From positions 992,001 through 1,056,000 of the forward strand of contig CAXXSY010000004.1 of assembly GCA_963665015.2 (NCBI GenBank): DNA of 64,000 bases, read 5' to 3'. Below are positions 22,974 to 31,914 of the stretch, in pieces (position 1 is the first letter of the stretch; every line of letters starts with the position of its first letter). The notes under the pieces are model-generated. The model saw only the letters and a program-made list of their open reading frames with translations, searched no databases and was not told the origin of the DNA. The DNA comes from G963662655 sp963665015. Its GTDB lineage: Bacteria > Cloacimonadota > Cloacimonadia > Cloacimonadales > JAIOQZ01. The translations under genes were made by a program, and so were the position numbers.

Positions 22974-23912
22974 ATGACTGCGTATCATGTTCCCGTATTG
23001 CTTGAAGAATCTCTGGACGGGTTGAATATCCGTCCAGAACGCGTTTATATAGACGCGACCCTCGGCGGCGGGGGGCATTCACGGGCGATGCTGGAGCGCT
23101 ATCCGGACATCCGGGTATTCGCGTTCGATCAGGATCCGGACGCCATCGCGCAGACGGAATGTCTGGCCAGGGAATACGGCGAGCGGTTCAAGGCGATCCA
23201 CGCCAATTTCAGCGAGATGCGGACGCACTTGGCGCTGAACTTCGTGCGCAGGATCGACGGCATCCTGTTCGACCTGGGCGTTTCGTCGCACCAGTTCGAC
23301 ACGGCGGAGCGCGGCTTTGGGTTTCAGGAGGACGCGCTTCTGGACATGCGGATGAACCGTAGCGGAGGCCAGTCGGCGGCGGATGTGGTCAACACGATGC
23401 CTCTGGAAGAGTTGGTGCGGATTTTCAGGGAGTACGGCGAAGAACGCGAATCGGGCCGGATCGCGCGTGCGATCGAACGGGAACGTACGATTGCGGAGAT
23501 CGAAACCACGTCGCAGCTCGCGTCGATCATCGACCGTGCGACGGCGTCTCACATGAAATCAAAGGCGAAGGCGCGGATTTTCCAGGCGTTGCGTATCCAC
23601 GTGAATCAGGAGCTGGAGCACCTGAAGAAGGGACTCAAGGACGCGGTGGATATGCTCTCGGAGACAGGGCGGGTCGTGGCGATCTCGTACCACAGTCTGG
23701 AAGACCGCATCGTGAAGCAATATTTTCTCTACGAGGAGAAGGCGTGTGAATGCTTGCCTTCTCTGCCAACGTGTATGTGTTCAAAAACGTCGAGACTGAA
23801 GATTTTAACTCGCAAACCGCTCAGCCCGTCGGATGAGGAAATTGCCAGGAACAGCCGGGCACGGAGCGCGAAATTACGTATTGCCGAACGGAAGGGGGAA
23901 CCGAATGCGTAA
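22974..23912 (+). CDS. rsmH: 16S rRNA (cytosine1402-N4)-methyltransferase RsmH
   Basis: The protein has 312 residues. It has HVPVLLEESLDGL, the SAM-binding DATLGGGGHSRAML, FDQDPDAI, ILFDLGVSSHQFD and ISYHSLEDRIVKQYF. It methylates C1402 in the ribosomal decoding centre. It is the second gene of the cluster and its stop overlaps ftsL. Confidence 0.96.
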   Translation: MTAYHVPVLLEESLDGLNIRPERVYIDATLGGGGHSRAMLERYPDIRVFAFDQDPDAIAQTECLAREYGERFKAIHANFSEMRTHLALNFVRRIDGILFDLGVSSHQFDTAERGFGFQEDALLDMRMNRSGGQSAADVVNTMPLEELVRIFREYGEERESGRIARAIERERTIAEIETTSQLASIIDRATASHMKSKAKARIFQALRIHVNQELEHLKKGLKDAVDMLSETGRVVAISYHSLEDRIVKQYFLYEEKACECLPSLPTCMCSKTSRLKILTRKPLSPSDEEIARNSRARSAKLRIAERKGEPNA

Positions 23913-24249
23913 GAAGCTATTGGTATTAGGTATATTTATCTTCATGCTGGTGTTCGTACATTATTTCAACAAGCACACCATCCTGAACAATGAAAAAGAG
24001 TGCGCGCGGCTCGAACAAATCTGCACGGCCGAGCGACAGCAGAACAGCGAACTCAAGCTGGAATACATCCGGCTGAGCGCACGGGAGAGAATCCAGAAAT
24101 ACGCGCGGCAGAATCTGAGCATGATACTGCCCGACCAATCCGACAACAGCGTACACTACGTCAAGGAAACGAAGCTCAAGGACGAGACCAAGCGGTTCAG
24201 CCTGATCGACTTCTTCGTACCCTCGATGGAAGCGCTCACCAAAGAATAG
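23905..24249 (+). CDS. ftsL: Cell division protein FtsL-like
   Basis: The protein has 114 residues. A short basic N-terminus is followed by one membrane segment (LLVLGIFIFMLVFVHYF) and a periplasmic coiled coil (NNEKECARLEQICTAERQQNSELKLEY). A motif ERIQKYARQNLSMILP resembles the FtsL/DivIC end. It would form the FtsQLB-type complex that activates FtsWI. FtsL is poorly conserved in sequence, so position and topology carry much of the call. The start overlaps rsmH by 8 bases. Confidence 0.82.
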   Translation: MRKKLLVLGIFIFMLVFVHYFNKHTILNNEKECARLEQICTAERQQNSELKLEYIRLSARERIQKYARQNLSMILPDQSDNSVHYVKETKLKDETKRFSLIDFFVPSMEALTKE

Positions 24250-24261
24250 GCGCTCCGTTTC

Positions 24262-26415
24262 ATGAAGCTCCGATACTTCACGCTCCTCGGCGTCAGCGCG
24301 ATTGCGGTATTTCTGTGGGTGATCCACCTGTTTGCCGTTCAGGTGCTCGACGTGCACGACATGAGCGGCAGGACCAGGCTTCGCTACAACCCTTCCAACG
24401 AAATCCTCATCCCCTATCGCGGCAAGATATACGATTGCAACGGCAATTTACTGGTCAGCAGCGTCAAGAACTACCAGGTCGAGGTGCATCGACCCACCGT
24501 CGAGCAATGGTGCAAGCACAACGACATGGAAGTCGCCGCGTATTACGATTCGCTGGCGACGATTTTCGCGAAGAACAGCGATTTGACGAAAAAGTACGTG
24601 CTCGACAAGCTCAATCGCAAGACGACTTCGGCATCGGTCATGCTCTCCAACAAAATCCGGGAGTCCCAGCTCGTACTGATCAACAATATCATTCAGGACA
24701 AGAGGTATCCGCGGCTCATCAGCAGTTTTTCGTCCATGAAGCGCACCTACGCGCAGGGCGATCTCGCGGCGCGGCTCCTTGGCATCGTACGCGAGGAATC
24801 GCTCAACAGCGGCAACAGTATTTACACATTGAAAGGCGTCTGCGGTATCGAGTACGCGCTGGATAATTACCTCCAGGGCGAGCCCGGCTGGCGCAAGGTT
24901 ATCTACGACGGAAACCAGCGTGAGATTCCCGATCCCGAGATGAAGGAGAAGAAGGCGCGCGACGGCTACGACGTCGAGCTGACCATCGACACAGAGTATC
25001 AGGAGATTCTCGAGACCAGTTTGCACAGCGCCATCGACGAATACGGCGCCAAGAACGTCATGGGCGTCATCATGAATCCCGACAACGGTCAGATTCTCGC
25101 GCTGAGCGGCATCTCGCAGTTCGACAAGCACAAGCAGACAGCCGCCATCCGCGCGCTGCCCAATATGCCGGTCTCGTTCCTGTTCGAGCCCGGATCGACG
25201 ATGAAAGCGTTCACTTCGCTGCTGGCGATCGAAAAGAACCTCTACAAGGGCTCTGACATAATCGACTGCCGCAAGTACAAGCTCGAACGACGCACCATCA
25301 GCGACGCGCACGAATTCAAGAACCTCAGCTTCAGGGACGTGCTGGTTCACTCCAGCAACGTAGGGATCGCCAAGGTCGCCGAGAAGGTGGGCGAGAAGCG
25401 GCTCTACAAGCGCTTGACCGAGCTCGGGTTCGGACTCAAGACCGGACTGGAAGTGACGGGCGAAAACGCCGGCATCTTTCGCAAGCTCAAAGACTGGAAC
25501 GGCTTCAGCCTGCACTCGATTTCGTTCGGGCAGGAGATCGCCGTCACCGCGGTGCAACTCGCAAGCGCTTACACAGCCCTCGCAAATGGCGGCAAAGTAA
25601 TCCAGCCCACGCTGGTCAGGCGGGTTCTCGACGGCGACGGCAATGTCGTTTTCGAGCACGAGACCGAAGTGCTCCGGACCATCTCCGACAAGACCTCGCT
25701 GGACACGCTGCGCGCCTACATGAAAGACGTGGTCAATTACGGAACCGGAACCGCCACCCGATTCCCGCAGATGCAGATTGCCGGCAAGACCGGAACCGCG
25801 GAAAAGATGAAAAAGGGTGGTGGCTATTCCGACGATAAATTTACGGCTTCATTCGCGGGATATTTTCCTGCCGACGATCCGCAGATTCTCATGCTCATTG
25901 TGGTCGATGAACCCGAATATAAATACCACTACGGATCGATGTCCGCCGTGCCGACGTTCCGCTCGATCACCGAGAACATTTTGGCGCTTCCGACCTGCCG
26001 CATCATGTCCGATATCCGCAACGAGCACCATGATATGATCGTGATGCCCGACGTGGAAGGGCTCTCCGTCACCGAGGCGGTTCGCATCCTGAACGAGCAA
26101 TCAATCGCCTTCGAGCACATCGTGCGCGATCCGGACGGCGCGGTGATCAATCAGTTTCCCAAGGCGGGTGTCTCCTTCGACCGAAGCAACAAAGTGGTGA
26201 TCGTGATCGACGGCAAGCCGGACAAGGTCGAAGTGGAGAACGGTTCCTCGACCATGCCGGATATGAAGGGCAAGACATTGCGACAGGCTGCCGATCTGGC
26301 ACGCCGCAGCAACATCGAGCTGAAGATTCGTGGCAACGGGGTGGTCCGAAAGCAGTCGATCGAAGCCGGCGAAAAGATCAAGTACGGGCAGGTTTGCCTG
26401 GTGGAGGCGGGATGA
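24262..26415 (+). CDS. ftsI: Septal peptidoglycan transpeptidase FtsI (class B PBP) with PASTA domains
   Basis: The protein has 717 residues. It has an N-terminal membrane anchor (residues 8-28), a PBP dimer region (LIPYRGKIYDCNGNLLVSS), and a transpeptidase domain. Active-site motifs are STMK (Ser312, Lys315), SSN (364-366) and KTGT (509-512). Two C-terminal PASTA-like domains (MPDVEGLSVTEAVRIL and MPDMKGKTLRQAADLA) follow. PASTA tails are typical of Gram-positive PBPs but also occur in some diderm phyla. It cross-links septal wall with FtsW. Confidence 0.95.
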   Translation: MKLRYFTLLGVSAIAVFLWVIHLFAVQVLDVHDMSGRTRLRYNPSNEILIPYRGKIYDCNGNLLVSSVKNYQVEVHRPTVEQWCKHNDMEVAAYYDSLATIFAKNSDLTKKYVLDKLNRKTTSASVMLSNKIRESQLVLINNIIQDKRYPRLISSFSSMKRTYAQGDLAARLLGIVREESLNSGNSIYTLKGVCGIEYALDNYLQGEPGWRKVIYDGNQREIPDPEMKEKKARDGYDVELTIDTEYQEILETSLHSAIDEYGAKNVMGVIMNPDNGQILALSGISQFDKHKQTAAIRALPNMPVSFLFEPGSTMKAFTSLLAIEKNLYKGSDIIDCRKYKLERRTISDAHEFKNLSFRDVLVHSSNVGIAKVAEKVGEKRLYKRLTELGFGLKTGLEVTGENAGIFRKLKDWNGFSLHSISFGQEIAVTAVQLASAYTALANGGKVIQPTLVRRVLDGDGNVVFEHETEVLRTISDKTSLDTLRAYMKDVVNYGTGTATRFPQMQIAGKTGTAEKMKKGGGYSDDKFTASFAGYFPADDPQILMLIVVDEPEYKYHYGSMSAVPTFRSITENILALPTCRIMSDIRNEHHDMIVMPDVEGLSVTEAVRILNEQSIAFEHIVRDPDGAVINQFPKAGVSFDRSNKVVIVIDGKPDKVEVENGSSTMPDMKGKTLRQAADLARRSNIELKIRGNGVVRKQSIEAGEKIKYGQVCLVEAG

Positions 26416-29180
26416 TCGATCGTCTGATAGAAATGCTCGAGGCGCGCAATCTGCTCGTCCGGCACAACGTCCCCGCCGGTATGCATTTCAATAAACCGGA
26501 GACCGATTCACGCATGGTGGAGAAAAGTGACCTCTTCATCTGTATCAGGGGATTCAGCACGGATGGTCATCGCTACGCGCCCAAGGCGGTTTCGATGGGT
26601 GCGTCGATCCTGATCGTGGAAGAACAGCTCGATCTCGACATTCCGCAGATCGTGGTGAAGAACGCCCGCAAGGCCGCAGCGCTCTCGGCAAAGATTTTTT
26701 ATGACGACCCGACCCGGAAGTTCCACCTCATCGGCGCGACAGGCACCAACGGCAAGACCACCATCACGCACATGATCCGTGGCCTGCTGGACTTCGCCGG
26801 CTACAAGACCGGACTGATCGGCACGCTGGGCTACTATATCGAAAATGAATATCATCCCTCCGAGCGCACGACGCCGGACATCATGGAGCTGAACCGCATC
26901 TTTGCCGACATGGCACAGGCGGGTGTGCAGTGCGTGATCATGGAAGTATCCTCGCACGCTATCGCGCTGGACAGGGTCTATGGACTGAACTTCGATCTTG
27001 CGGTATTCTCCAACCTGACGCGCGACCACCTCGACTTCCACGAGACGCTGGACAACTACAAGCGCGCCAAGTTCACCCTGTTCGACTACCTGACCGAGAA
27101 TGACGGCGTGGCGGTCGTCAACATTGACGATCACTACGGAAAAGAGCTGTTCGACATGCTGGAATGCGAGCGTAAGAGCGTGTCGTTCGAGCATGGTCAC
27201 TACATGATCGACAAGACCAGCAGCTCGATCCTGGGCTGCGAGTTCGAGCTGCGCTTCAACGACCAGAGCGAGCCCTACAGCATCAATTTCATCGGCAAAC
27301 ACAATATGCTCAACACTGCGCTGGCGATCGCCGCCATCAAGGAAAGCTACGATATCAAGCTGCACACGCTCCAGGAGGCGCTCCAGCACATCAACGGCGT
27401 GGAAGGCAGGCTCGAGCCCATCGCCACGGGAAGTAGCGTCTATGTGGATTACGCGCATACACCGGACGCGCTCGAACATGTCCTGCAATCGCTCAACGAG
27501 ATTCCGCACCGCAGGCTGATCTGCGTCTTCGGAGCCGGAGGAGATCGAGACCGGGGCAAGCGTCCCGAGATGGGCAGGATCGCGGCGAAGTACGCCGATC
27601 TTTCGATTATCACCAACGACAATCCGCGTCACGAGACTGCCGCCTCTATTATTAAAGGTATCACGCGCGAGCTGGACAAAGATGCCGCGATCTGGATTCT
27701 CCGGGATCGCAAGCTGGCCATCGAGGCTGCGCTCCGTCTTGCCGGAAAAGACGATATCGTTCTGATCGCCGGCAAAGGGCACGAGAAATACCAGCAGGTC
27801 GGCGATAAAAAGCACGACTTCGACGACGCGGATATCGCGCGCAAGATTCAGGCTGAGCTCCAATCGCGACCGGAAGCCACCGACAGCGGCACCATCGAAC
27901 TGGATATCCCCATCGACGTCCTGATGCTCGAACGGATTTTCGGCGTGGAGATCGACTCCCCCGAGCGATATTTCCACTACGTCTCGACCGATACCCGCAC
28001 CATTCGGCCCGATTCGCTCTATTTCGCGATTCGCGGCGAGCGATTCGATGGGCACAGCTTCGTGTTCGACGCGCTGGAAGAGGACGGCTCTATGGCGGTG
28101 GTGGGTCGTGAATTTCCCGACGATCGCACGATCACGGTCGAGGACACGACGGACGCCTATCGGAAGCTGGCACGGGCGTACGCACGCATCTTCCCGGCAA
28201 CGCGCATCGGCGTGACCGGCAGCGTGGGCAAGACGACCACCAAGGCGATGCTCACGAATATTTTATCCGAGAAGGGCGACGTTCTGGCGACGTACGCGAA
28301 CGAAAACAACCAGATCGGCGTGCCCAAGACGCTCTTCAAGCTGCGCGCGCGGCACGACTACGCGGTGGTCGAGCTGGGAACCAACCACCCGGGCGAGATG
28401 AAGCCCATCGCGCAGACGCTGTCGCCAGAGATCGGACTTGTTACCTCGATCGGCCCTTCGCACCTTGAATTCTTCGGCGATGTCGAGGGCGTCGCGAAAG
28501 AGAAGGCCGCACTTCTGAACTGTACATCGGGCAAGAAAATCATTCCGTCCGATTTCGTGTTGAAGGATTACCGAAAGCAATCCGTAACCTTCGGCAAGAA
28601 AGGTAAATACAGCATCAGTCATATCGATCCGGACGAGACTGGCGTAAGTTTCACGATCGATGGTGAGAAGTACCGGATTCCCACACCGGCTGCGTATCTG
28701 ACGGAAAACGCGCTTGCGGCCGTCGCGGTCTGCACGGAGCTTGGAATCGATGCTGATTCGATCCGCAAAGGCTTGAATCAATCGCTCGATATCGGGATGC
28801 GCATGAATATTTTAACGTCCGGCGACCGCATCGTCATCGCCGACTGCTACAACGCCAATCCCACCTCTATGACCGCCGCGATCCGGTTCTGGAAGGATTA
28901 TCAGCCGGAGCGATTCCACGTGGCGTTTCTGGGCGATATGCTGGAATTGGGCGAGAGCAGCGAGAAATATCACAAGGCGGTCGGCAAGGAGCTGAAGGGC
29001 CCGGGCAAGAGGATTTTTTCGATCGGCAGGGACGCGATCCACTATGGAGCCGGTCGTCATTTCGATAATGTCAAAGCGCTGCTCGATTCGAACGCGCTGG
29101 AAGACATCCCGAAGAACGCGGTCGTGCTGATCAAGGCGTCGCACGGGATTCACCTTGAAAAACTGACGGGTAGGTTGTAG
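26412..29180 (+). CDS. murE/murF: MurE-MurF fusion: UDP-MurNAc-tripeptide synthetase / D-Ala-D-Ala-adding ligase
   Basis: The protein has 922 residues in one frame. MurE occupies about 1-490: P-loop GTNGKTT (111-117), TTPDIMELN, and DNPRHE, the signature for meso-diaminopimelate. MurF occupies about 495-922: STDTRTIRPDSLYFAIRGERFDGH, P-loop GSVGKTT near 603, NENNQIGVPKT, ELGTNHPGEM and DCYNANPTSM. Both sets of ATP and ligase motifs are intact, so the polypeptide should do two consecutive cytosolic steps of wall precursor synthesis. The ATG overlaps the ftsI stop (ATGA). No separate murE or murF is in the cluster. Confidence 0.95.
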   Translation: MIDRLIEMLEARNLLVRHNVPAGMHFNKPETDSRMVEKSDLFICIRGFSTDGHRYAPKAVSMGASILIVEEQLDLDIPQIVVKNARKAAALSAKIFYDDPTRKFHLIGATGTNGKTTITHMIRGLLDFAGYKTGLIGTLGYYIENEYHPSERTTPDIMELNRIFADMAQAGVQCVIMEVSSHAIALDRVYGLNFDLAVFSNLTRDHLDFHETLDNYKRAKFTLFDYLTENDGVAVVNIDDHYGKELFDMLECERKSVSFEHGHYMIDKTSSSILGCEFELRFNDQSEPYSINFIGKHNMLNTALAIAAIKESYDIKLHTLQEALQHINGVEGRLEPIATGSSVYVDYAHTPDALEHVLQSLNEIPHRRLICVFGAGGDRDRGKRPEMGRIAAKYADLSIITNDNPRHETAASIIKGITRELDKDAAIWILRDRKLAIEAALRLAGKDDIVLIAGKGHEKYQQVGDKKHDFDDADIARKIQAELQSRPEATDSGTIELDIPIDVLMLERIFGVEIDSPERYFHYVSTDTRTIRPDSLYFAIRGERFDGHSFVFDALEEDGSMAVVGREFPDDRTITVEDTTDAYRKLARAYARIFPATRIGVTGSVGKTTTKAMLTNILSEKGDVLATYANENNQIGVPKTLFKLRARHDYAVVELGTNHPGEMKPIAQTLSPEIGLVTSIGPSHLEFFGDVEGVAKEKAALLNCTSGKKIIPSDFVLKDYRKQSVTFGKKGKYSISHIDPDETGVSFTIDGEKYRIPTPAAYLTENALAAVAVCTELGIDADSIRKGLNQSLDIGMRMNILTSGDRIVIADCYNANPTSMTAAIRFWKDYQPERFHVAFLGDMLELGESSEKYHKAVGKELKGPGKRIFSIGRDAIHYGAGRHFDNVKALLDSNALEDIPKNAVVLIKASHGIHLEKLTGRL

Positions 29181-29181
29181 T

Positions 29182-30285
29182 ATGTTTTATCATCTGTTTT
29201 CACCGCTTGCGGAGCAGAGCATCGTCTTCAACGTGTTTCGCTATGTGACCTTCCGGTCGGTAGCGGCATTCATCACCGCGCTGGTTTTCTCGTTTCTTCT
29301 GGGCCCGCGCCTGATCCGGCTTCTGCGTGACCGTCAGGCGGTGGAGATGATCAACAGCGATGTCCCCTCATCACACAAGGCGAAGCAGGGAACCCCGACC
29401 ATGGGCGGGCTCATCATCCTGAGCGGACTGATCATAGCGTCGCTCCTCTGGAACAACCTGGTCAATACCAATATCCTGTTCATGTATCTGACCATGCTCT
29501 GGCTGGGCGGACTGGGTTTTCTGGACGACTACCTCAAGAATTTCAAGAAGCTGGAAAAGGGTCTGGTGGCACGCTACAAGCTCTACGGGCAGGTATCGCT
29601 CGGACTGATCATCGGTCTGGCGCTCTACCTGAATCACACCAACGTTCCCAACATCACCGAGATAAGCCTGCCGTTTTTCAAGGGCGTGACGCTCTCGCTC
29701 GGGATATTCTTCATCCCGTTCGTCATCCTGATGATCACCGGCACCTCGAACGCGGTCAACCTCACCGACGGACTGGACGGTCTGGCGGGTGGAACGACGG
29801 CGATCGCCTCCTTTGCACTCGGCATCATGGCGTATTTAAAGGGTAACTTCAATATCGCCAGCTATTTGCACCTCGAATTCATGCCCGAGGCGGGTGAATT
29901 GACCGTTTTTACCGCAGCGCTGATCGGGACGCTACTGGGATTTCTATGGTTCAATATCAAACCGGCGGAGATTTTCATGGGAGATACGGGATCGCTGACA
30001 CTGGGCGGCATCATGGCTAATCTGGCGATCCTGCTCAAGGAAGAGATTTTCTTTGTCGTCGTGGGAGGAATCTTCGTGATCGAGGCGCTGTCCTCGATGA
30101 TGCAAACGTACTATTTCAAATATACACGTCACCGCACCGGAACCGGCAAACGCATCTTCCGCTGCGCACCGCTTCATCATCATTTCGAGCTGAAGGGGAT
30201 GTCGGAGGAGAAGATTGTCGTGCGGTTCTGGATCATCGCAACGCTGCTGGCGGCGATTGGATTCGCGACGATCAAATTGCGCTGA
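29182..30285 (+). CDS. mraY: Phospho-N-acetylmuramoyl-pentapeptide transferase MraY
   Basis: The protein has 367 residues and about ten membrane segments. MraY marks are KAKQGTPTMGGL, GFLDDYLK, the catalytic NAVNLTDGLDGLAGG, FNIKPAEIFMGDTGSLTLGG and PLHHHFELKG. It forms lipid I at the inner membrane. It follows murE/F by one base. Confidence 0.97.
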   Translation: MFYHLFSPLAEQSIVFNVFRYVTFRSVAAFITALVFSFLLGPRLIRLLRDRQAVEMINSDVPSSHKAKQGTPTMGGLIILSGLIIASLLWNNLVNTNILFMYLTMLWLGGLGFLDDYLKNFKKLEKGLVARYKLYGQVSLGLIIGLALYLNHTNVPNITEISLPFFKGVTLSLGIFFIPFVILMITGTSNAVNLTDGLDGLAGGTTAIASFALGIMAYLKGNFNIASYLHLEFMPEAGELTVFTAALIGTLLGFLWFNIKPAEIFMGDTGSLTLGGIMANLAILLKEEIFFVVVGGIFVIEALSSMMQTYYFKYTRHRTGTGKRIFRCAPLHHHFELKGMSEEKIVVRFWIIATLLAAIGFATIKLR

Positions 30286-30306
30286 CGTGTTACAGAAGAG
30301 GTTGAT

Positions 30307-30519
30307 ATGAGTGATGTTACGATTCAGATTTGTTGTGCATGTAACAAGATACAGCAGAACGAAAATTGTTGGGACTACAATATCCCGGCGAATTTCGTGT
30401 CCGCGACCCTCACCTACGGTCTATGTCCCAAGTGCATGAAGGAGATGTATCCGGTCGAGAAGGAGAATCGAAGCCCCAATCCCTTCGCAGGAATGAAAGA
30501 AGCATACGGGCTATCGTAA
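30307..30519 (+). CDS. Small Cys-motif protein (stand-alone sensor-kinase tail-like motif)
   Basis: The protein has 70 residues. The order of features (IQICCACNKIQ, then a Trp, then YGLCPKCMKEMYP) matches a short motif, roughly I-C-x-x-C-K-K-I-R ... F-S-H-G-I-C-P-x-C-x-x-x-x-Y-P, found at the C-termini of many bacterial PAS kinases and receivers. Here it is alone. Two CxxC pairs probably bind a metal. AGAGG lies before the ATG, and the gene fits tightly between mraY and murD. Role in wall synthesis or division is unknown. Confidence 0.75.
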   Translation: MSDVTIQICCACNKIQQNENCWDYNIPANFVSATLTYGLCPKCMKEMYPVEKENRSPNPFAGMKEAYGLS

Positions 30520-30532
30520 TCAAGAGAACATT

Positions 30533-31903
30533 ATGAATTGGAAAAAGAAGAATGTAGCCGTTATCGGCGCGGCACGGAGCGGAATCGCCGCTGCCGACAA
30601 ACTGACAAAGCTGGGCGCGAAAGTGTTGCTCTCCGAATCAAAACCGCGAGAGAACGTACCGGATGCCGACAGCATGATGGGGCGCTTCGAATGCGAATTC
30701 GGTGGACATACCGATCGTGTGCTGGAGAGCGACCTGATCATCCTCAGTCCGGGTGTGCCTGGAACCATCTCCGTTCTGAAACAGGCGCAGCTCGATGGAA
30801 TCGAGATCATCAGCGAGATCGAGCTGGGCTTCCGGATCAAGCATCCGTCCAGCCGGATCATCGCAGTGACAGGCTCCAACGGCAAGAGCACCGTTGCGAC
30901 CCTGATCGCGCATATCATGAAGGAGAAGGACTTTTCGACGATCCTGGCAGGCAACATCGGGCAGGCGTTCACCGCGTTTCCCATCGAGGAGCCGGGTATC
31001 GACTTCATCGTGCTGGAGATCAGCAGCTTCCAACTGGAGAAGATCGTCGATTTCCATCCCGATGTCGCGGTGCTGCTCAATATCACGCCGGATCACATGA
31101 ATCGCTACGAGTCATTCGATCACTACGCGCTGACCAAGATCGATATCACGCGCAACCAGAAGGAAGGCGATTTCACTGTCTATTCGGCAGACGACGCCGT
31201 GATCGCAAACTATGAGCACTTCTTCCAGGCAAAGAAGATACGCTTTTCCGCGCAGGATAAGAACGACTGCGAAAGCCGATTTGACGGCACGCTGATTCGG
31301 TTCGCCGAAAGCGAGCACTGCCATGCGTTCGAGCTCGATCCCGCTGGAATGAAGCTGATCGGTCCGCACAACATCGGAAATGTCATGGCATCGGTCCTGG
31401 CGACGCTGCCCTTCAAGAAGGCCTGGCTCAGGCCGGCGTTCCACGCGGAGCTGATCCGCGACGCCGTGAACGGCTTCGAACCGTTGGAGCACAGACTGGA
31501 GACGGTCAGGCTCCTCAACGACATCTTGTTCGTCAACGACTCGAAGGCGACCAACTCCGACTCGGTGCGCTATGCCTTGCAGTCGTTCGATACGCCGATC
31601 CGGATTATCATGGGCGGATCGGACAAGGGTGAGGACTACACTATACTGAAAATGTACGCCAAAAACACGGTGAAGAAGGCGTATCTGATCGGCGAGACGG
31701 CGGAAAGAATCGCGGACGACCTCTATCCCGATGTGCCTTGCGAGCGCTACGACACACTGAAAAGCGCGGTGCAGGCGGCATACAGGGACGCGTCGCCCGG
31801 TGAGGTGGTACTGCTCTCGCCCGCGTGCGCAAGCTATGATATGTTCGATAACTTCGAAGACCGCGGCAGGAAGTTCAAAAAAATCGTCATGGAACTGAAA
31901 TAA
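30533..31903 (+). CDS. murD: UDP-N-acetylmuramoyl-L-alanine:D-glutamate ligase MurD
   Basis: The protein has 456 residues. It has VIGAARSGIAAADKL, P-loop AVTGSNGKSTVATL, EISSFQLEKI, NITPDHMNRY, LEHRLETVR, FVNDSKATN and the closing LLSPACASYDMFDNFEDRG. It is a cytosolic wall-precursor enzyme. It starts 13 bases after the small Cys protein. Confidence 0.97.
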   Translation: MNWKKKNVAVIGAARSGIAAADKLTKLGAKVLLSESKPRENVPDADSMMGRFECEFGGHTDRVLESDLIILSPGVPGTISVLKQAQLDGIEIISEIELGFRIKHPSSRIIAVTGSNGKSTVATLIAHIMKEKDFSTILAGNIGQAFTAFPIEEPGIDFIVLEISSFQLEKIVDFHPDVAVLLNITPDHMNRYESFDHYALTKIDITRNQKEGDFTVYSADDAVIANYEHFFQAKKIRFSAQDKNDCESRFDGTLIRFAESEHCHAFELDPAGMKLIGPHNIGNVMASVLATLPFKKAWLRPAFHAELIRDAVNGFEPLEHRLETVRLLNDILFVNDSKATNSDSVRYALQSFDTPIRIIMGGSDKGEDYTILKMYAKNTVKKAYLIGETAERIADDLYPDVPCERYDTLKSAVQAAYRDASPGEVVLLSPACASYDMFDNFEDRGRKFKKIVMELK

Positions 31904-31914
31904 CAGGAAGCGAC

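Noticed and set aside
26508..28055. A 515-codon open frame opposite the MurE half of the fusion
   Set aside because: It is antisense to strongly conserved MurE sequence and shows no family features of its own.
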